Below are positions 44,484 through 53,065 of a stretch of DNA of 64,000 nucleotides, piece by piece. The notes under the pieces were generated by a model. It did no database searches. It had not been told where the DNA came from and saw nothing but the letters and a program-made list of their open reading frames with translations. Numbering within the stretch: position 1 is the stretch's first letter; every line of letters starts with the position of its first letter. The position numbers were made by a program, and so were the translations under genes. The stretch is from Candidatus Paceibacterota bacterium (GTDB taxonomy: Bacteria; Verrucomicrobiota; Verrucomicrobiia; Limisphaerales; UBA8199), in the NCBI GenBank assembly GCA_035452965.1, contig DAOTCE010000005.1, forward strand, positions 47,423 to 111,422, read 5' to 3'.

Positions 44484-45515
44484 ATGAATGCAAAGACAAT
44501 GGACGGAGCGAGAGTGTTGGTGACAGGCGGGGCGGGATTTGTCGGCTCCGAACTCGTGCGGCAGCTATGCGATAACAAGGCCCAGGTGGTGGTGGTGGAC
44601 AACCTGGTCAACGGAAAGCGCGAGAATCTCGCAGGCCTTCCTGGGGATCAGGTCACGTTGGAAGTGGCGGACATCCGCGACGGTGCGCGCATGGCGGAGT
44701 TGATGCGAGGGATCGATATCGTCTATCATTTGGCCTGTCTTTGCCTTCGGCACTCGCTGCACTCTCCCCTGGAGAATCATGAAGTCAACGCAACGGGAAC
44801 GCTTCAGGTGCTGCTCGCGGCCAAGGAAGCCGGCGTGAAGCGGTTTGTTTATACCTCGACGGGCGAGGTGTACGGAATGCCGTTGTGGACACCGATTACG
44901 GAAGAGCATGGGAATATGCCGACCAACGCTTATGGGGCCGGAAAGCTGGCCGGCGAGGCTTATGCCCGCGCCTTCTTTGTTACCTACCATTTTCCCGCGG
45001 TGGTCATACGAATGTTCAACAACTATGGCCCCCGCTGCCATCATGAGGGCGACTGCGGAGAGGTGATCCCCAGATTCCTGCTGCGTTGCATGGCCGGGGA
45101 GCCAATGGTCATCTTCGGTGACGGCACACAGACCCGTGATTTCAACTACGTTGGCGACATGGCCAGGGGGGTGCTCATGGCCGGCCTGGTAGAGGAAGCG
45201 GTCGGGCAGACCTTCAATCTTGGCAGCGGAATGGACATTTCAATCAACCAATTGGCGATCGAGGTTGCAAAGGTAGTGGGGAGAACAGAGGTGAATGTGA
45301 CGCACGATGCGCCGCGGCCCGCTGACATTATGCAACTGCGCGCAGACGCCTCAAAGGCGAAGAAGGTGCTTGGATTCGAGGCGAAGGTCTCGTTGCAGGA
45401 GGGGCTGGCTAAGCTCAAAGAGTGGTATCAGAGCCTGCAGAAGTCGCCAAAGGAACTTCTGGGGCAGGAGATCATTCACAACTGGAGGAAGAAAGAGGTG
45501 GCAACAAATGTCTGA
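44484..45515 (+). CDS. NAD-dependent nucleotide-sugar epimerase/dehydratase
   Basis: 343 residues. The Rossmann motif is VLVTGGAGFVGSELVRQL, the catalytic Ser/Thr lies in YTSTGEVYG and the Tyr-Lys pair in AYGAGKLAGE. MFNNYGPRCHHEGDCGEVIPRF and QTRDFNYVGDMARG are typical of RfbB/WbpP-like SDR enzymes. The HLACLCLRHSLHS segment after the first half parallels the SDR at 38279. Its stop overlaps the start of the aminotransferase by eight bases, so a 4-keto product passed to that enzyme is likely (inference). Confidence 0.92.
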   Translation: MNAKTMDGARVLVTGGAGFVGSELVRQLCDNKAQVVVVDNLVNGKRENLAGLPGDQVTLEVADIRDGARMAELMRGIDIVYHLACLCLRHSLHSPLENHEVNATGTLQVLLAAKEAGVKRFVYTSTGEVYGMPLWTPITEEHGNMPTNAYGAGKLAGEAYARAFFVTYHFPAVVIRMFNNYGPRCHHEGDCGEVIPRFLLRCMAGEPMVIFGDGTQTRDFNYVGDMARGVLMAGLVEEAVGQTFNLGSGMDISINQLAIEVAKVVGRTEVNVTHDAPRPADIMQLRADASKAKKVLGFEAKVSLQEGLAKLKEWYQSLQKSPKELLGQEIIHNWRKKEVATNV

Positions 45516-46677
45516 GCCACAACGATTCATCCCCGTTTACCGCCCGTGGATTGACGAACGGGAGGCTGAGGCGGCGCGACGGCCCATTCTCTCGGGATGG
45601 GTTACGATGGGTCCCGAGGTTGAGGCTTTCGAGAAGGAATTCGCGGCCTATACCGGTGCCCACCACGCCTGCGCCGTCTCGAGTTGCACGACTGCGCTGC
45701 ATTTGGGATTGCTTGCGGTGGGAGTTGGGCCCGGTAGCGAAGTGATCACAGTCAGTCACACCTTCATCGCCACCGCCAACAGCGTCCGCTTTTGCCTGGC
45801 CACGCCGGTATTCGTTGATATCCAGCCGGACACCTTCAACATGGATCCCGACCTGATTGAACAGGCGATTACACCCCGGACGAAGGCGATCCTCTGTGTC
45901 CACCAGATCGGGATGCCCTGCGACATGAAGGCGATCCTGGCGGTTGCCAAGCGTCATTCTCTCCCGGTCGTGGAGGATGCCGCCTGCGGCATTGGCAGTG
46001 AAATCCTATGTAATGGCGAATGGGACAAGATAGGCAAACCTCATGGCGATGTCTGCTGCTTTTCTTTCCATCCCCGCAAGCTGCTCACGACTGGAGATGG
46101 GGGGATGATCACAACATCTAACGCTGCGTGGGACGAGCGGTTTCGGCGGTTGCGTCATCACGGCATGAACGTCACCACCACGGTGCGGCATCAAGCCAGG
46201 CGGGTCATCTTTGAGTCGTATCCGGAGACGGCTTTCAATTACCGGATGACCGACATCCAGGCAGCCGTTGGCAGGGAACAGCTCAAACGGCTGCCGGACC
46301 TGATCCGGCAGCGGCGACTGATGGCGGAGCGATATCGCGGGAAACTGGAAGGAATACCGGGGTTGAAGGCGCCCCGCGAGCCAGCCTGGGCGCGAAGCAA
46401 TTGGCAGAGTTATTGCGTTCGCCTGTCGGAAGATTTGGACCAGCAACAGGTCATGCAGCAACTGCTTGACAAAGGTGTGGCGACAAGGCGCGGGATCATG
46501 TGCATCCATCGCGAGCAGGCCTACGCGGATCTCCCGTGCCGCTGGCCGCTCCGGGAATCCGAAAGCGCGCAGGAACATTGCGTTCTCCTCCCCCTGTATC
46601 ATCAAATGACAGAGCGGGACCAGGATTACGTCGTTGAGCAGTTGGCCAAAGTAGTTGCTATGGCCCCGGCGCGTTGA
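45508..46677 (+). CDS. DegT/DnrJ/EryC1 family sugar aminotransferase
   Basis: 389 residues from ATG 45508, overlapping the epimerase stop. It is a PLP-dependent enzyme with the N-terminal FIPVYRPWIDEREAEA and ILSGWVTMGPEVEAFEKEF. VSSCTTALHLGL binds the cofactor phosphate, VVEDAACGIGS carries the pyridine-binding Asp, and SFHPRKLLTTGDGG carries the Schiff-base Lys. It converts a keto-sugar nucleotide to an amino sugar. With the NeuD-type acetyltransferase downstream, the likely product is an N-acetylated amino sugar of the bacillosamine, perosamine or legionaminate-precursor kind; which one cannot be told. Confidence 0.94.
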   Translation: MSEPQRFIPVYRPWIDEREAEAARRPILSGWVTMGPEVEAFEKEFAAYTGAHHACAVSSCTTALHLGLLAVGVGPGSEVITVSHTFIATANSVRFCLATPVFVDIQPDTFNMDPDLIEQAITPRTKAILCVHQIGMPCDMKAILAVAKRHSLPVVEDAACGIGSEILCNGEWDKIGKPHGDVCCFSFHPRKLLTTGDGGMITTSNAAWDERFRRLRHHGMNVTTTVRHQARRVIFESYPETAFNYRMTDIQAAVGREQLKRLPDLIRQRRLMAERYRGKLEGIPGLKAPREPAWARSNWQSYCVRLSEDLDQQQVMQQLLDKGVATRRGIMCIHREQAYADLPCRWPLRESESAQEHCVLLPLYHQMTERDQDYVVEQLAKVVAMAPAR

Positions 46678-46684
46678 TGGGGGC

Positions 46685-47332
46685 ATGGCTCGCCGATTGA
46701 TCATCCTCGGGACAGGTGGCAGCGCTTATGACGTGCTTGACATCGTCCACAGCATTAATGTCCAGGCGCAGACGTGGGAACTGGCTGGCTTTCTGGACGA
46801 CGCACGACCGTCAGGGAGCCGTTATCTCGACCTGCCGGTTCTGGGTGGTCTTCGCGAAGCAACTCGGTTCGACGATTGCTGGTTCATCAATGTCATTGGC
46901 AGCGATGTCAGCTACCGGCGGCGGCCAGAGATTATTCAATCAACCGGTCTTGCTCCAGACCGATTTGCGACGCTGGTTCATCCCCGGGCGTCGGTTTCAC
47001 CTTGGGCCCGGCTGGGGCTGGGAGTTTATGTCTCTTTTGGGGTCAGCATCGGCGGCGGCGTCAGCGTCGGCAATCATGTTTCCTTCAGTCCCGCTTGTGT
47101 TATTGGGCATGATTCAGTGTTCGCCGACTGCGCTTTGATCGCCCCACAAGCCGTGATCAGCGGATTTGTCCGGGTTGGGTGCTGCTGTTACATAGGCGCC
47201 GGGGCAATGATCCGGCAGAAGCTTGAGATCGAAGCGGGGGCCCTGGTGGGCATGGGAGCAGTGGTAACGAAGCACGTCCCGGCAGGGGTGACGGTGGTGG
47301 GGAACCCGGCCAGGCAACTCGTCCGATCGTAA
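46685..47332 (+). CDS. NeuD/PglD-type sugar O/N-acyltransferase
   Basis: 215 residues from ATG 46685, eight bases after the aminotransferase. An N-terminal Rossmann-like domain (MARRLIILGTGGSAYDVLDI) binds the sugar nucleotide. The C-terminal left-handed beta-helix carries VSIGGGVSVGNHVSFSPACV, the catalytic His in VIGHDSVFAD, and the closing GMGAVVTKHVPAGVTVVGNP. PglD-like enzymes acetylate the amino group made by the adjacent aminotransferase. The 64-base gap to the next epimerase suggests one operon. Confidence 0.93.
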   Translation: MARRLIILGTGGSAYDVLDIVHSINVQAQTWELAGFLDDARPSGSRYLDLPVLGGLREATRFDDCWFINVIGSDVSYRRRPEIIQSTGLAPDRFATLVHPRASVSPWARLGLGVYVSFGVSIGGGVSVGNHVSFSPACVIGHDSVFADCALIAPQAVISGFVRVGCCCYIGAGAMIRQKLEIEAGALVGMGAVVTKHVPAGVTVVGNPARQLVRS

Positions 47333-47396
47333 CGGTGGAGCGCACTGGCCGGCAGGCTGCCACTTGACCGGGCCGGCCATACAAATCAAAATTCAT

Positions 47397-48380
47397 ATGA
47401 AGCAATGTTTGAAAGACGCGACAGTCCTGGTTACTGGCGGAGCCGGCTTGATCGGATCGCACATCGTTGACTGTCTGGTAGACGGCTGCGCCGGCGAGAT
47501 CCGTGTACTGGACAATCTGGTGCGGGGGCGCATGGATAACCTGGCCGCGGCGTCCGCACGTCACCCGATCAAGTTCATCCGGGGCGACATTCGGGACCGC
47601 GCGGTGGTCGCTGACGCTGTGCGCGGCTGCGATTACGTTTTCCATCAGGCGGCGATTCGCATAACCCTGTGCGCTGAGCTCCCGCGCGAGTGTATTGATG
47701 TGCTGGTCACAGGCGCCCTAAATGTCTTTGAAGCGGCGGCCGAGGCGGGCGTGAAGAAGGTGGTTTTCGCATCCTCAGCCTCGATTTACGGTCCGGCGGA
47801 TGTCTTCCCGACCGACGAACGCCACCATCCGTACAACAACCGGACTTTGTATGGTGCAGCCAAGCTGATGAACGAGGGGATCGCAACGCACTTCTATGAT
47901 CACAAGGCCCTGCGCAGCATCGGGCTTCGCTATTTCAACGTGTACGGTCCTCGGATGGATGTCACCGGGGCCTACACAGAGGTCTTTGTCCGGTGGCTGG
48001 ACTGCATCGACAAGGGTGAGCGGCCACAGATTCATGGCGACGGTTCCACGACAATGGACACTGTTTATGTCGGAGACGTTGCGCGAGCCAACATCCTCGC
48101 GGCGCAATCGCCTCAGGATTTTGGCTTCTACAACGTCGCCGGCGGAAGCGAGACGAGCCTGCTGGACCTCTGGCGGGCCATGCAGAACATCACTGGTGCG
48201 CATCATCTCCAGCCCGAATTTCATCCGCCCCGAGCGCTGAATCTCGCTGCCAGACGTTTGGCCGACATCACAAGGGCCCGTGAGGATTTGGGCTTTACGG
48301 CACAGGTCACGCTGGAAGAGGGGCTGCAGCGCCTGCATGAATGGCGGCGCACAGCGCTGGCTGGCACCGTTGTGACCTAA
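47397..48380 (+). CDS. NAD-dependent UDP-sugar epimerase (GalE/WbpP-like SDR)
   Basis: 327 residues from ATG 47397. The motifs are VLVTGGAGLIGSHIVDCLVD, VFASSASIYGPADVFP, the Tyr-Lys pair in LYGAAKLMNEG, and LRYFNVYGPRMDV. The C-terminal TRAREDLGFTAQVTLEEGLQ is typical of UDP-glucose/UDP-GlcNAc 4-epimerases. It is the third SDR of the region but lacks the CLR(Q/H)S variant of the other two. It ends the second sugar block; the 224 bases that follow contain only a G8 tract (48422-48429) and no gene. Confidence 0.92.
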   Translation: MKQCLKDATVLVTGGAGLIGSHIVDCLVDGCAGEIRVLDNLVRGRMDNLAAASARHPIKFIRGDIRDRAVVADAVRGCDYVFHQAAIRITLCAELPRECIDVLVTGALNVFEAAAEAGVKKVVFASSASIYGPADVFPTDERHHPYNNRTLYGAAKLMNEGIATHFYDHKALRSIGLRYFNVYGPRMDVTGAYTEVFVRWLDCIDKGERPQIHGDGSTTMDTVYVGDVARANILAAQSPQDFGFYNVAGGSETSLLDLWRAMQNITGAHHLQPEFHPPRALNLAARRLADITRAREDLGFTAQVTLEEGLQRLHEWRRTALAGTVVT

Positions 48381-48604
48381 CCCGGATCGGGGGAAAAGCA
48401 AGCCTGCCAAGGAGCCCGGGCGGGGGGGGCGATCGGTTCGGGTCTTTTACGTAAACAGATTCAGTAATACTTCCATTCGCGGCGAGGATTCCGGCGTGGC
48501 AGATTCGTAGCGTTGCTCTCTCGACGGAGCTAAACCTTCGCGAGCAGTTCCTTATCGATGAGAGAAGTGTTAGAGGCCTGAGTCGGCAAGCCAGCTGAAG
48601 ATTG

Positions 48605-51600
48605 ATGATGTACAGAAGAGACTTCCTCGTGTTAAGTCGCCCCTTGTTGCTCTTCGTTCTGGGCGTTTTGCCGGGGTTCGGCCTATGCCTCCAGGCGGCG
48701 GGTCCGGAGCCCGTGGGCTGGTATTCGGGCGACATGCATGTCCACCGCAGTTGTGGTGGCGCCCCAGTCAGCGTGTCGAGCATCTACAACACGATGGTGA
48801 GCATGGATTTGTCGGTGATTTCGCTGCTGGCGGACATGGGCAACGGCGAGGTGCAGAATCCGGCGACCGACCTTCCCTTGGTGACGGGCCAGGACGCCTC
48901 GGTGTCGACCGCCGGTCGCATAGTTCATTGGGATGCCGAGTGGCACTGGGATGCGACCTATACTCAATATCCATACCAGGCGCTCGGGGGACACATCGTT
49001 GCGCTGGGCTTGACGAACGCATCGCAAATCTGGAACGAAATGACCTATCCCATTTTTGATTGGGCGCGTCGGCAGGGCGCGATCGCCGGGTTTGTTCACA
49101 TGCAATTCCTCGACGACACCTTTCCACAGACCCTGACCTGCTGCACGCCGGTCGACTATCCGGTGGAGGTGGCCTTGGGGGCTTGTGATTTCATTTCTGA
49201 AGATGTGACTGGGGGTGATGGTTTCATCCGCGCATATTATCGGTTGCTGAACTGTGGCTTCAGACCGGGAATCGCCGCCGGATCGGACTATCCGTGCGGT
49301 GCCGATATCGGCGCGTGGTTGACGTATTCGCAGTGCGCGGGCAACCAATTGACTTATCACAACTGGCTGCAAGGCATCAAAAATGGCCGGACAGTGGTGT
49401 CGCGGAGCGGGCGAAGCGAGTTTGTAGAGTTGAAGGTGAATGGGACGAACAGCCCCGGAGACGAGATTAATCTGACGGGCGGCGGCAACGTCCAGGTGAG
49501 TGTGCAGTGGACCGCGACCCAGACGTTAAGCGGGACCTTGGAGCTAGTGCGCGACGGAGTGGTGGTTGCCAGCCAATCGGCGACAGCCTCGGCTGGAGCA
49601 CCGGTGACGTTGAACACAGCAGTGAATTTTACGAACAGCGGCTGGTTATGCGCGCGGAGGATGGGAAGCAGTGGGCACGCGGTGCACACCGCGGCAGTAT
49701 TTGTGACTGTGGATCAGAAGCCGGTGCGGGCCAGCGTGGCGGATGCGCAGTTTTTCGTTGATTGGATGGAGCAGTTGATTCAACGGACGTCAGTCGGCGG
49801 GGCGTGGGCTTCCTATTTCACCACCCAACGAGCTGAGGTTCAGGCTCGTTATCAGGCGGCGAAAAGCCTGTTTCAGCAAATCACTATTGAGGCTGCGACA
49901 AACCAGCCAGTTGCCATTGCGACAAGCTCACTGCCCGACGGCTTCTTGGATCTGGCTTATTCAGCGGCGTTGACAGCGAGTGGTGGGTTCACGCCCTATG
50001 TATGGTCGCTCGTGGACGGGGCATTGCCTGCCGGTTTGACGCTCAACACGAGCAGCGGCGTGATTTCCGGGACCCCGGCGACCCTCGAGACTGCCAATGT
50101 CACGGTGAGGGTGACCGACGCCGGCAATCCGGCTCAGACCGCGACGCAGGCGCTCAGCATCCTCATCGACATCGCCCCACCGCCCGGTTTGATTGGCAAT
50201 ACGAACAACGGAAGCCTGAAGGATAACCTTTGGTATAACGGTGCCTGGGTTAACGCTTGCCGTTTTCAAGCCTCGTCGAACTTAACGGTTACAGAAATCT
50301 CGGCCAAAGTTGTGGCGATCTCCGGCCATTATAAGTGTGCTATCTACACCGAGAGCAATGGACAGCCGAGCCGATTACTTGGCAGCACAGTTGAGGTCGC
50401 CAACTCGGGAGATGGCTGGCGGGCCTTCCCGCTGGCTTCGCCGGTGGCACTAGCCCAAGGTGTCTATTACTGGCTGGCTATCTGGTCGGATGATCCCAAC
50501 GCGAAGGTCTATTACTCGGATAATGGAGGCACGCTTGCCTCGGAACGCTACAACTACGGTCCGTGGCCGGATCCGATGAATAAGAGCTGGGACAGCGACT
50601 TCAATTTTTGCATTTATGCGTATGGCACGACAGGGCCTGGGCAGTCGGTAACCATCACGACCAGTTCACTGCCCAACGGTTTGTTGAACCAGGCTTATTC
50701 GGCAACGCTTGTGGCGAGCGGTGGATTTACGCCATATAGCTGGTCACTTGTGAGCGGGGCGCTGCCGGCCGGGTTGACGCTCAACACGAATAGCGGCGTC
50801 ATCGCTGGGGTGCCGGCGACCCCCGGGACCGCCAATTTTGCCGTGCGTGTGACCGATAGCGGTAATCCGTCCCAGTCTGCGACGCAGGCGCTCAGTATCC
50901 TTGTCGGCGTCGCCCCAGCGCCTGGTCTGATCGGCAACACGAACAACGGGAGCCTGACGGATATCATCTGGTATAACGGCGATTGGATCAACGCCTGCCG
51001 TTTTCAAGCCTTGTCGAACATAACCGTGACCGGGTTGGAGGCCAAAGTGGTAGCGATCTCCGGTCATTACAAGTGTGCCATCTACACGGACAATGATGGG
51101 CAGCCAAGCCGACTACTCGGCAGCACACTCGAGGTGAGCAATCCGGCAGATGGCTGGCAGACATTCCCCCTGACGAGTTTCCTGGTGCTGACCAACGGTG
51201 CCTATTACTGGCTGGCCATCTGGTCGGATGCCGTCAACGCGGAAGTCTATTATTCGGATACTGGCGGCATGCTTCGCGCTGGATTGCTCGAATACGGCGC
51301 ATGGCCTGATCCAGTCATTTTGGGGTCGAACGGCAACCACAACTACTGCATTTATGCGCATGGGACAAGCGGGCCAGTAGCAACGAATCTGGCGGTGGAA
51401 GTGTTGGAAGACACGAGCGCCAGTCTGACGCTGTTGGGTGGTGGCGGTGACACGGTGAGCTATGCGATTCTCACCAATCCGACCAATGGCATCTTGGGTA
51501 GCCTGGACACGAGCACCGGGGCGGTCAGCTACACGCCCAGCACCAATTATTTTGGGGCTGACAGCTTCGTTTTTGCCGTCAGCTCGGTTGGTCAGCAGGC

Positions 51601-53032
51601 GACGGGCACAGTCAGCGTCACGGTCAGCTCAGTGAATGACGCGCCGACATTGACGCTGACCAGCAACAACGTGGTAGTGCTGGAAGACAGCGGGGATGTC
51701 AGTCTGGCGGGCTTTGCAGCGGCGAGCGTGGGGCCGGTGAACGAATTGGCTCAGGGGATAACGAGTATCGCCGTATTGAGTGTGAGCAACGCAACAATAT
51801 TTGGTAGTGGGCCGGCGATTTCGCCAGGGGGGGCGCTGACGTTTACGACTGCGGGCAACAGTGAGGGGGTGGCAGAGGTGACGGTGCAGGCGGTGGACGA
51901 TGGGGGGACGGCCAATGGTGGGGCCAACGAGTCGGGCGCAATCAGTTTCACGATAACGATTGCTGCGGTTAACGATGCGCCGGTTGCCGTCAGTCAGAGA
52001 GTGACGAACGGGGAAGACGAGAGCTTCGAGATCACACTTACAGGCAGTGATGTGGACGGGCCAGAGGTCAATTGCGTGGTGTTGGAAGGGCCGACCAACG
52101 GGATATTGAGCGGAGTGGCGCCGGACCTGGTATATCGCGGGACCAGCAATTACTATGGTCCGGACAGTTTCACGTTCAGTGTTAATGACGGCAGTCTTAC
52201 CAGTGAGGTGGCGACGGTGACGATCCTGTTGACCAACCTCAATGACGCGCCGGTGGCCTTCGACCAGAGTGTGACCAACGGGGAAGACGAGAGCTTCGAG
52301 ATCACACTTACAGGTAGTGATGTGGACGGGCCAGAGGTCAATTACGTGGTGTTGGAAGGGCCGACCAACGGGATATTGAGCGGAGTGGCGCCGGACCTGG
52401 TATATCGCGGGACCAGCAATTACTATGGTCCGGACAGTTTCACGTTCACCGTTAATGACGGCAGTCTCACCAGTGAGGTGGCGACGGTGACGATCCAGTT
52501 GACCAACCTCAATGACGCGCCGGTGGTAACAGATGAAGTTTACCTTCTCGGCGACGGAGTGGTCCTGGAGATTTCAGCACCCGGGGTGTTGATCAACGAC
52601 GGCGATTCCGAAGGGGGGAGCCTAACAGCAATACTGGTGAATGGTCCGCTTCAGGGGGAATTAGACTTTAACCCTTCCGGCGGATTTACCTACACGCCGA
52701 CGAACCATTTTAGCGGAGTAGATTCCTTCACCTATCAAGCGAGCGATGGACAGGCATACTCGGGCCCCGCGACGGTAAGCATCGCAGTATCTAACCCGAT
52801 TCAAGTCTCGTCGGTCGCCGTGTCGAATGAAGAGGTGATAGTAAAGTGGAATGCGATTGCGGGAAGGATATACCGGTTGGAATACAAGGACAATTGGGCG
52901 GAGGTGGATTGGACGGATTCACTATCGGACGTGCTTGCAAGTGGGGCTACAGCCTTCCAGACCAATGCCGTCGGTACGGCCGGGCAGCGCTTTTACCGCG
53001 TAAAATGTCTCGGTGACTTAGGAGAAAACTGA
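48605..53032 (+). CDS. giant secreted protein: PHP/CehA-like metallohydrolase head with Ig-like, sugar-binding-like and cadherin-like repeats
   Basis: 1475 residues from ATG 48605 or 48608. There is a signal peptide-like N-terminus (RDFLVLSRPLLLFVLGVLPG). About 35-300 resembles PHP-type metallohydrolases: WYSGDMHVHRSCGG, SLLADMGNG, GFVHMQF and AAGSDYPCGADIG. The repeats then follow by nucleotide: He_PIG-type Ig domains at about 49907-50170 and 50645-50925; an unnamed beta domain (WYNGAWVNACRFQ, SGHYKCAIYT) at about 50185-50635 and 50930-51365; cadherin-like domains at about 51370-52795, two of them near-identical. The last ~75 residues (YRLEYKDNWAEVDWTDSLSD) form a C-terminal module shared with the next gene. 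It probably hydrolyses a phosphoester or similar bond at the surface. Confidence 0.85.
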   Translation: MMYRRDFLVLSRPLLLFVLGVLPGFGLCLQAAGPEPVGWYSGDMHVHRSCGGAPVSVSSIYNTMVSMDLSVISLLADMGNGEVQNPATDLPLVTGQDASVSTAGRIVHWDAEWHWDATYTQYPYQALGGHIVALGLTNASQIWNEMTYPIFDWARRQGAIAGFVHMQFLDDTFPQTLTCCTPVDYPVEVALGACDFISEDVTGGDGFIRAYYRLLNCGFRPGIAAGSDYPCGADIGAWLTYSQCAGNQLTYHNWLQGIKNGRTVVSRSGRSEFVELKVNGTNSPGDEINLTGGGNVQVSVQWTATQTLSGTLELVRDGVVVASQSATASAGAPVTLNTAVNFTNSGWLCARRMGSSGHAVHTAAVFVTVDQKPVRASVADAQFFVDWMEQLIQRTSVGGAWASYFTTQRAEVQARYQAAKSLFQQITIEAATNQPVAIATSSLPDGFLDLAYSAALTASGGFTPYVWSLVDGALPAGLTLNTSSGVISGTPATLETANVTVRVTDAGNPAQTATQALSILIDIAPPPGLIGNTNNGSLKDNLWYNGAWVNACRFQASSNLTVTEISAKVVAISGHYKCAIYTESNGQPSRLLGSTVEVANSGDGWRAFPLASPVALAQGVYYWLAIWSDDPNAKVYYSDNGGTLASERYNYGPWPDPMNKSWDSDFNFCIYAYGTTGPGQSVTITTSSLPNGLLNQAYSATLVASGGFTPYSWSLVSGALPAGLTLNTNSGVIAGVPATPGTANFAVRVTDSGNPSQSATQALSILVGVAPAPGLIGNTNNGSLTDIIWYNGDWINACRFQALSNITVTGLEAKVVAISGHYKCAIYTDNDGQPSRLLGSTLEVSNPADGWQTFPLTSFLVLTNGAYYWLAIWSDAVNAEVYYSDTGGMLRAGLLEYGAWPDPVILGSNGNHNYCIYAHGTSGPVATNLAVEVLEDTSASLTLLGGGGDTVSYAILTNPTNGILGSLDTSTGAVSYTPSTNYFGADSFVFAVSSVGQQATGTVSVTVSSVNDAPTLTLTSNNVVVLEDSGDVSLAGFAAASVGPVNELAQGITSIAVLSVSNATIFGSGPAISPGGALTFTTAGNSEGVAEVTVQAVDDGGTANGGANESGAISFTITIAAVNDAPVAVSQRVTNGEDESFEITLTGSDVDGPEVNCVVLEGPTNGILSGVAPDLVYRGTSNYYGPDSFTFSVNDGSLTSEVATVTILLTNLNDAPVAFDQSVTNGEDESFEITLTGSDVDGPEVNYVVLEGPTNGILSGVAPDLVYRGTSNYYGPDSFTFTVNDGSLTSEVATVTIQLTNLNDAPVVTDEVYLLGDGVVLEISAPGVLINDGDSEGGSLTAILVNGPLQGELDFNPSGGFTYTPTNHFSGVDSFTYQASDGQAYSGPATVSIAVSNPIQVSSVAVSNEEVIVKWNAIAGRIYRLEYKDNWAEVDWTDSLSDVLASGATAFQTNAVGTAGQRFYRVKCLGDLGEN
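51981..52520 (+). repeat. 270-base tandem duplication encoding two cadherin-like domains
   Basis: Two copies (about 51981-52250 and 52251-52520) line up at exactly 270 bases (90 codons). From GGGAAGACGA (52011 and 52281) onward I count about six mismatches in about 245 bases. A third diverged copy lies in the next gene at about 56160-56430. The copies are far more alike at DNA level than the other domains of the protein, so the duplication is recent or is kept uniform by gene conversion. Confidence 0.85.
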
Positions 53033-53065
53033 CGTGCTCAAGACTGAAGTTGGACCCCAGCATTC

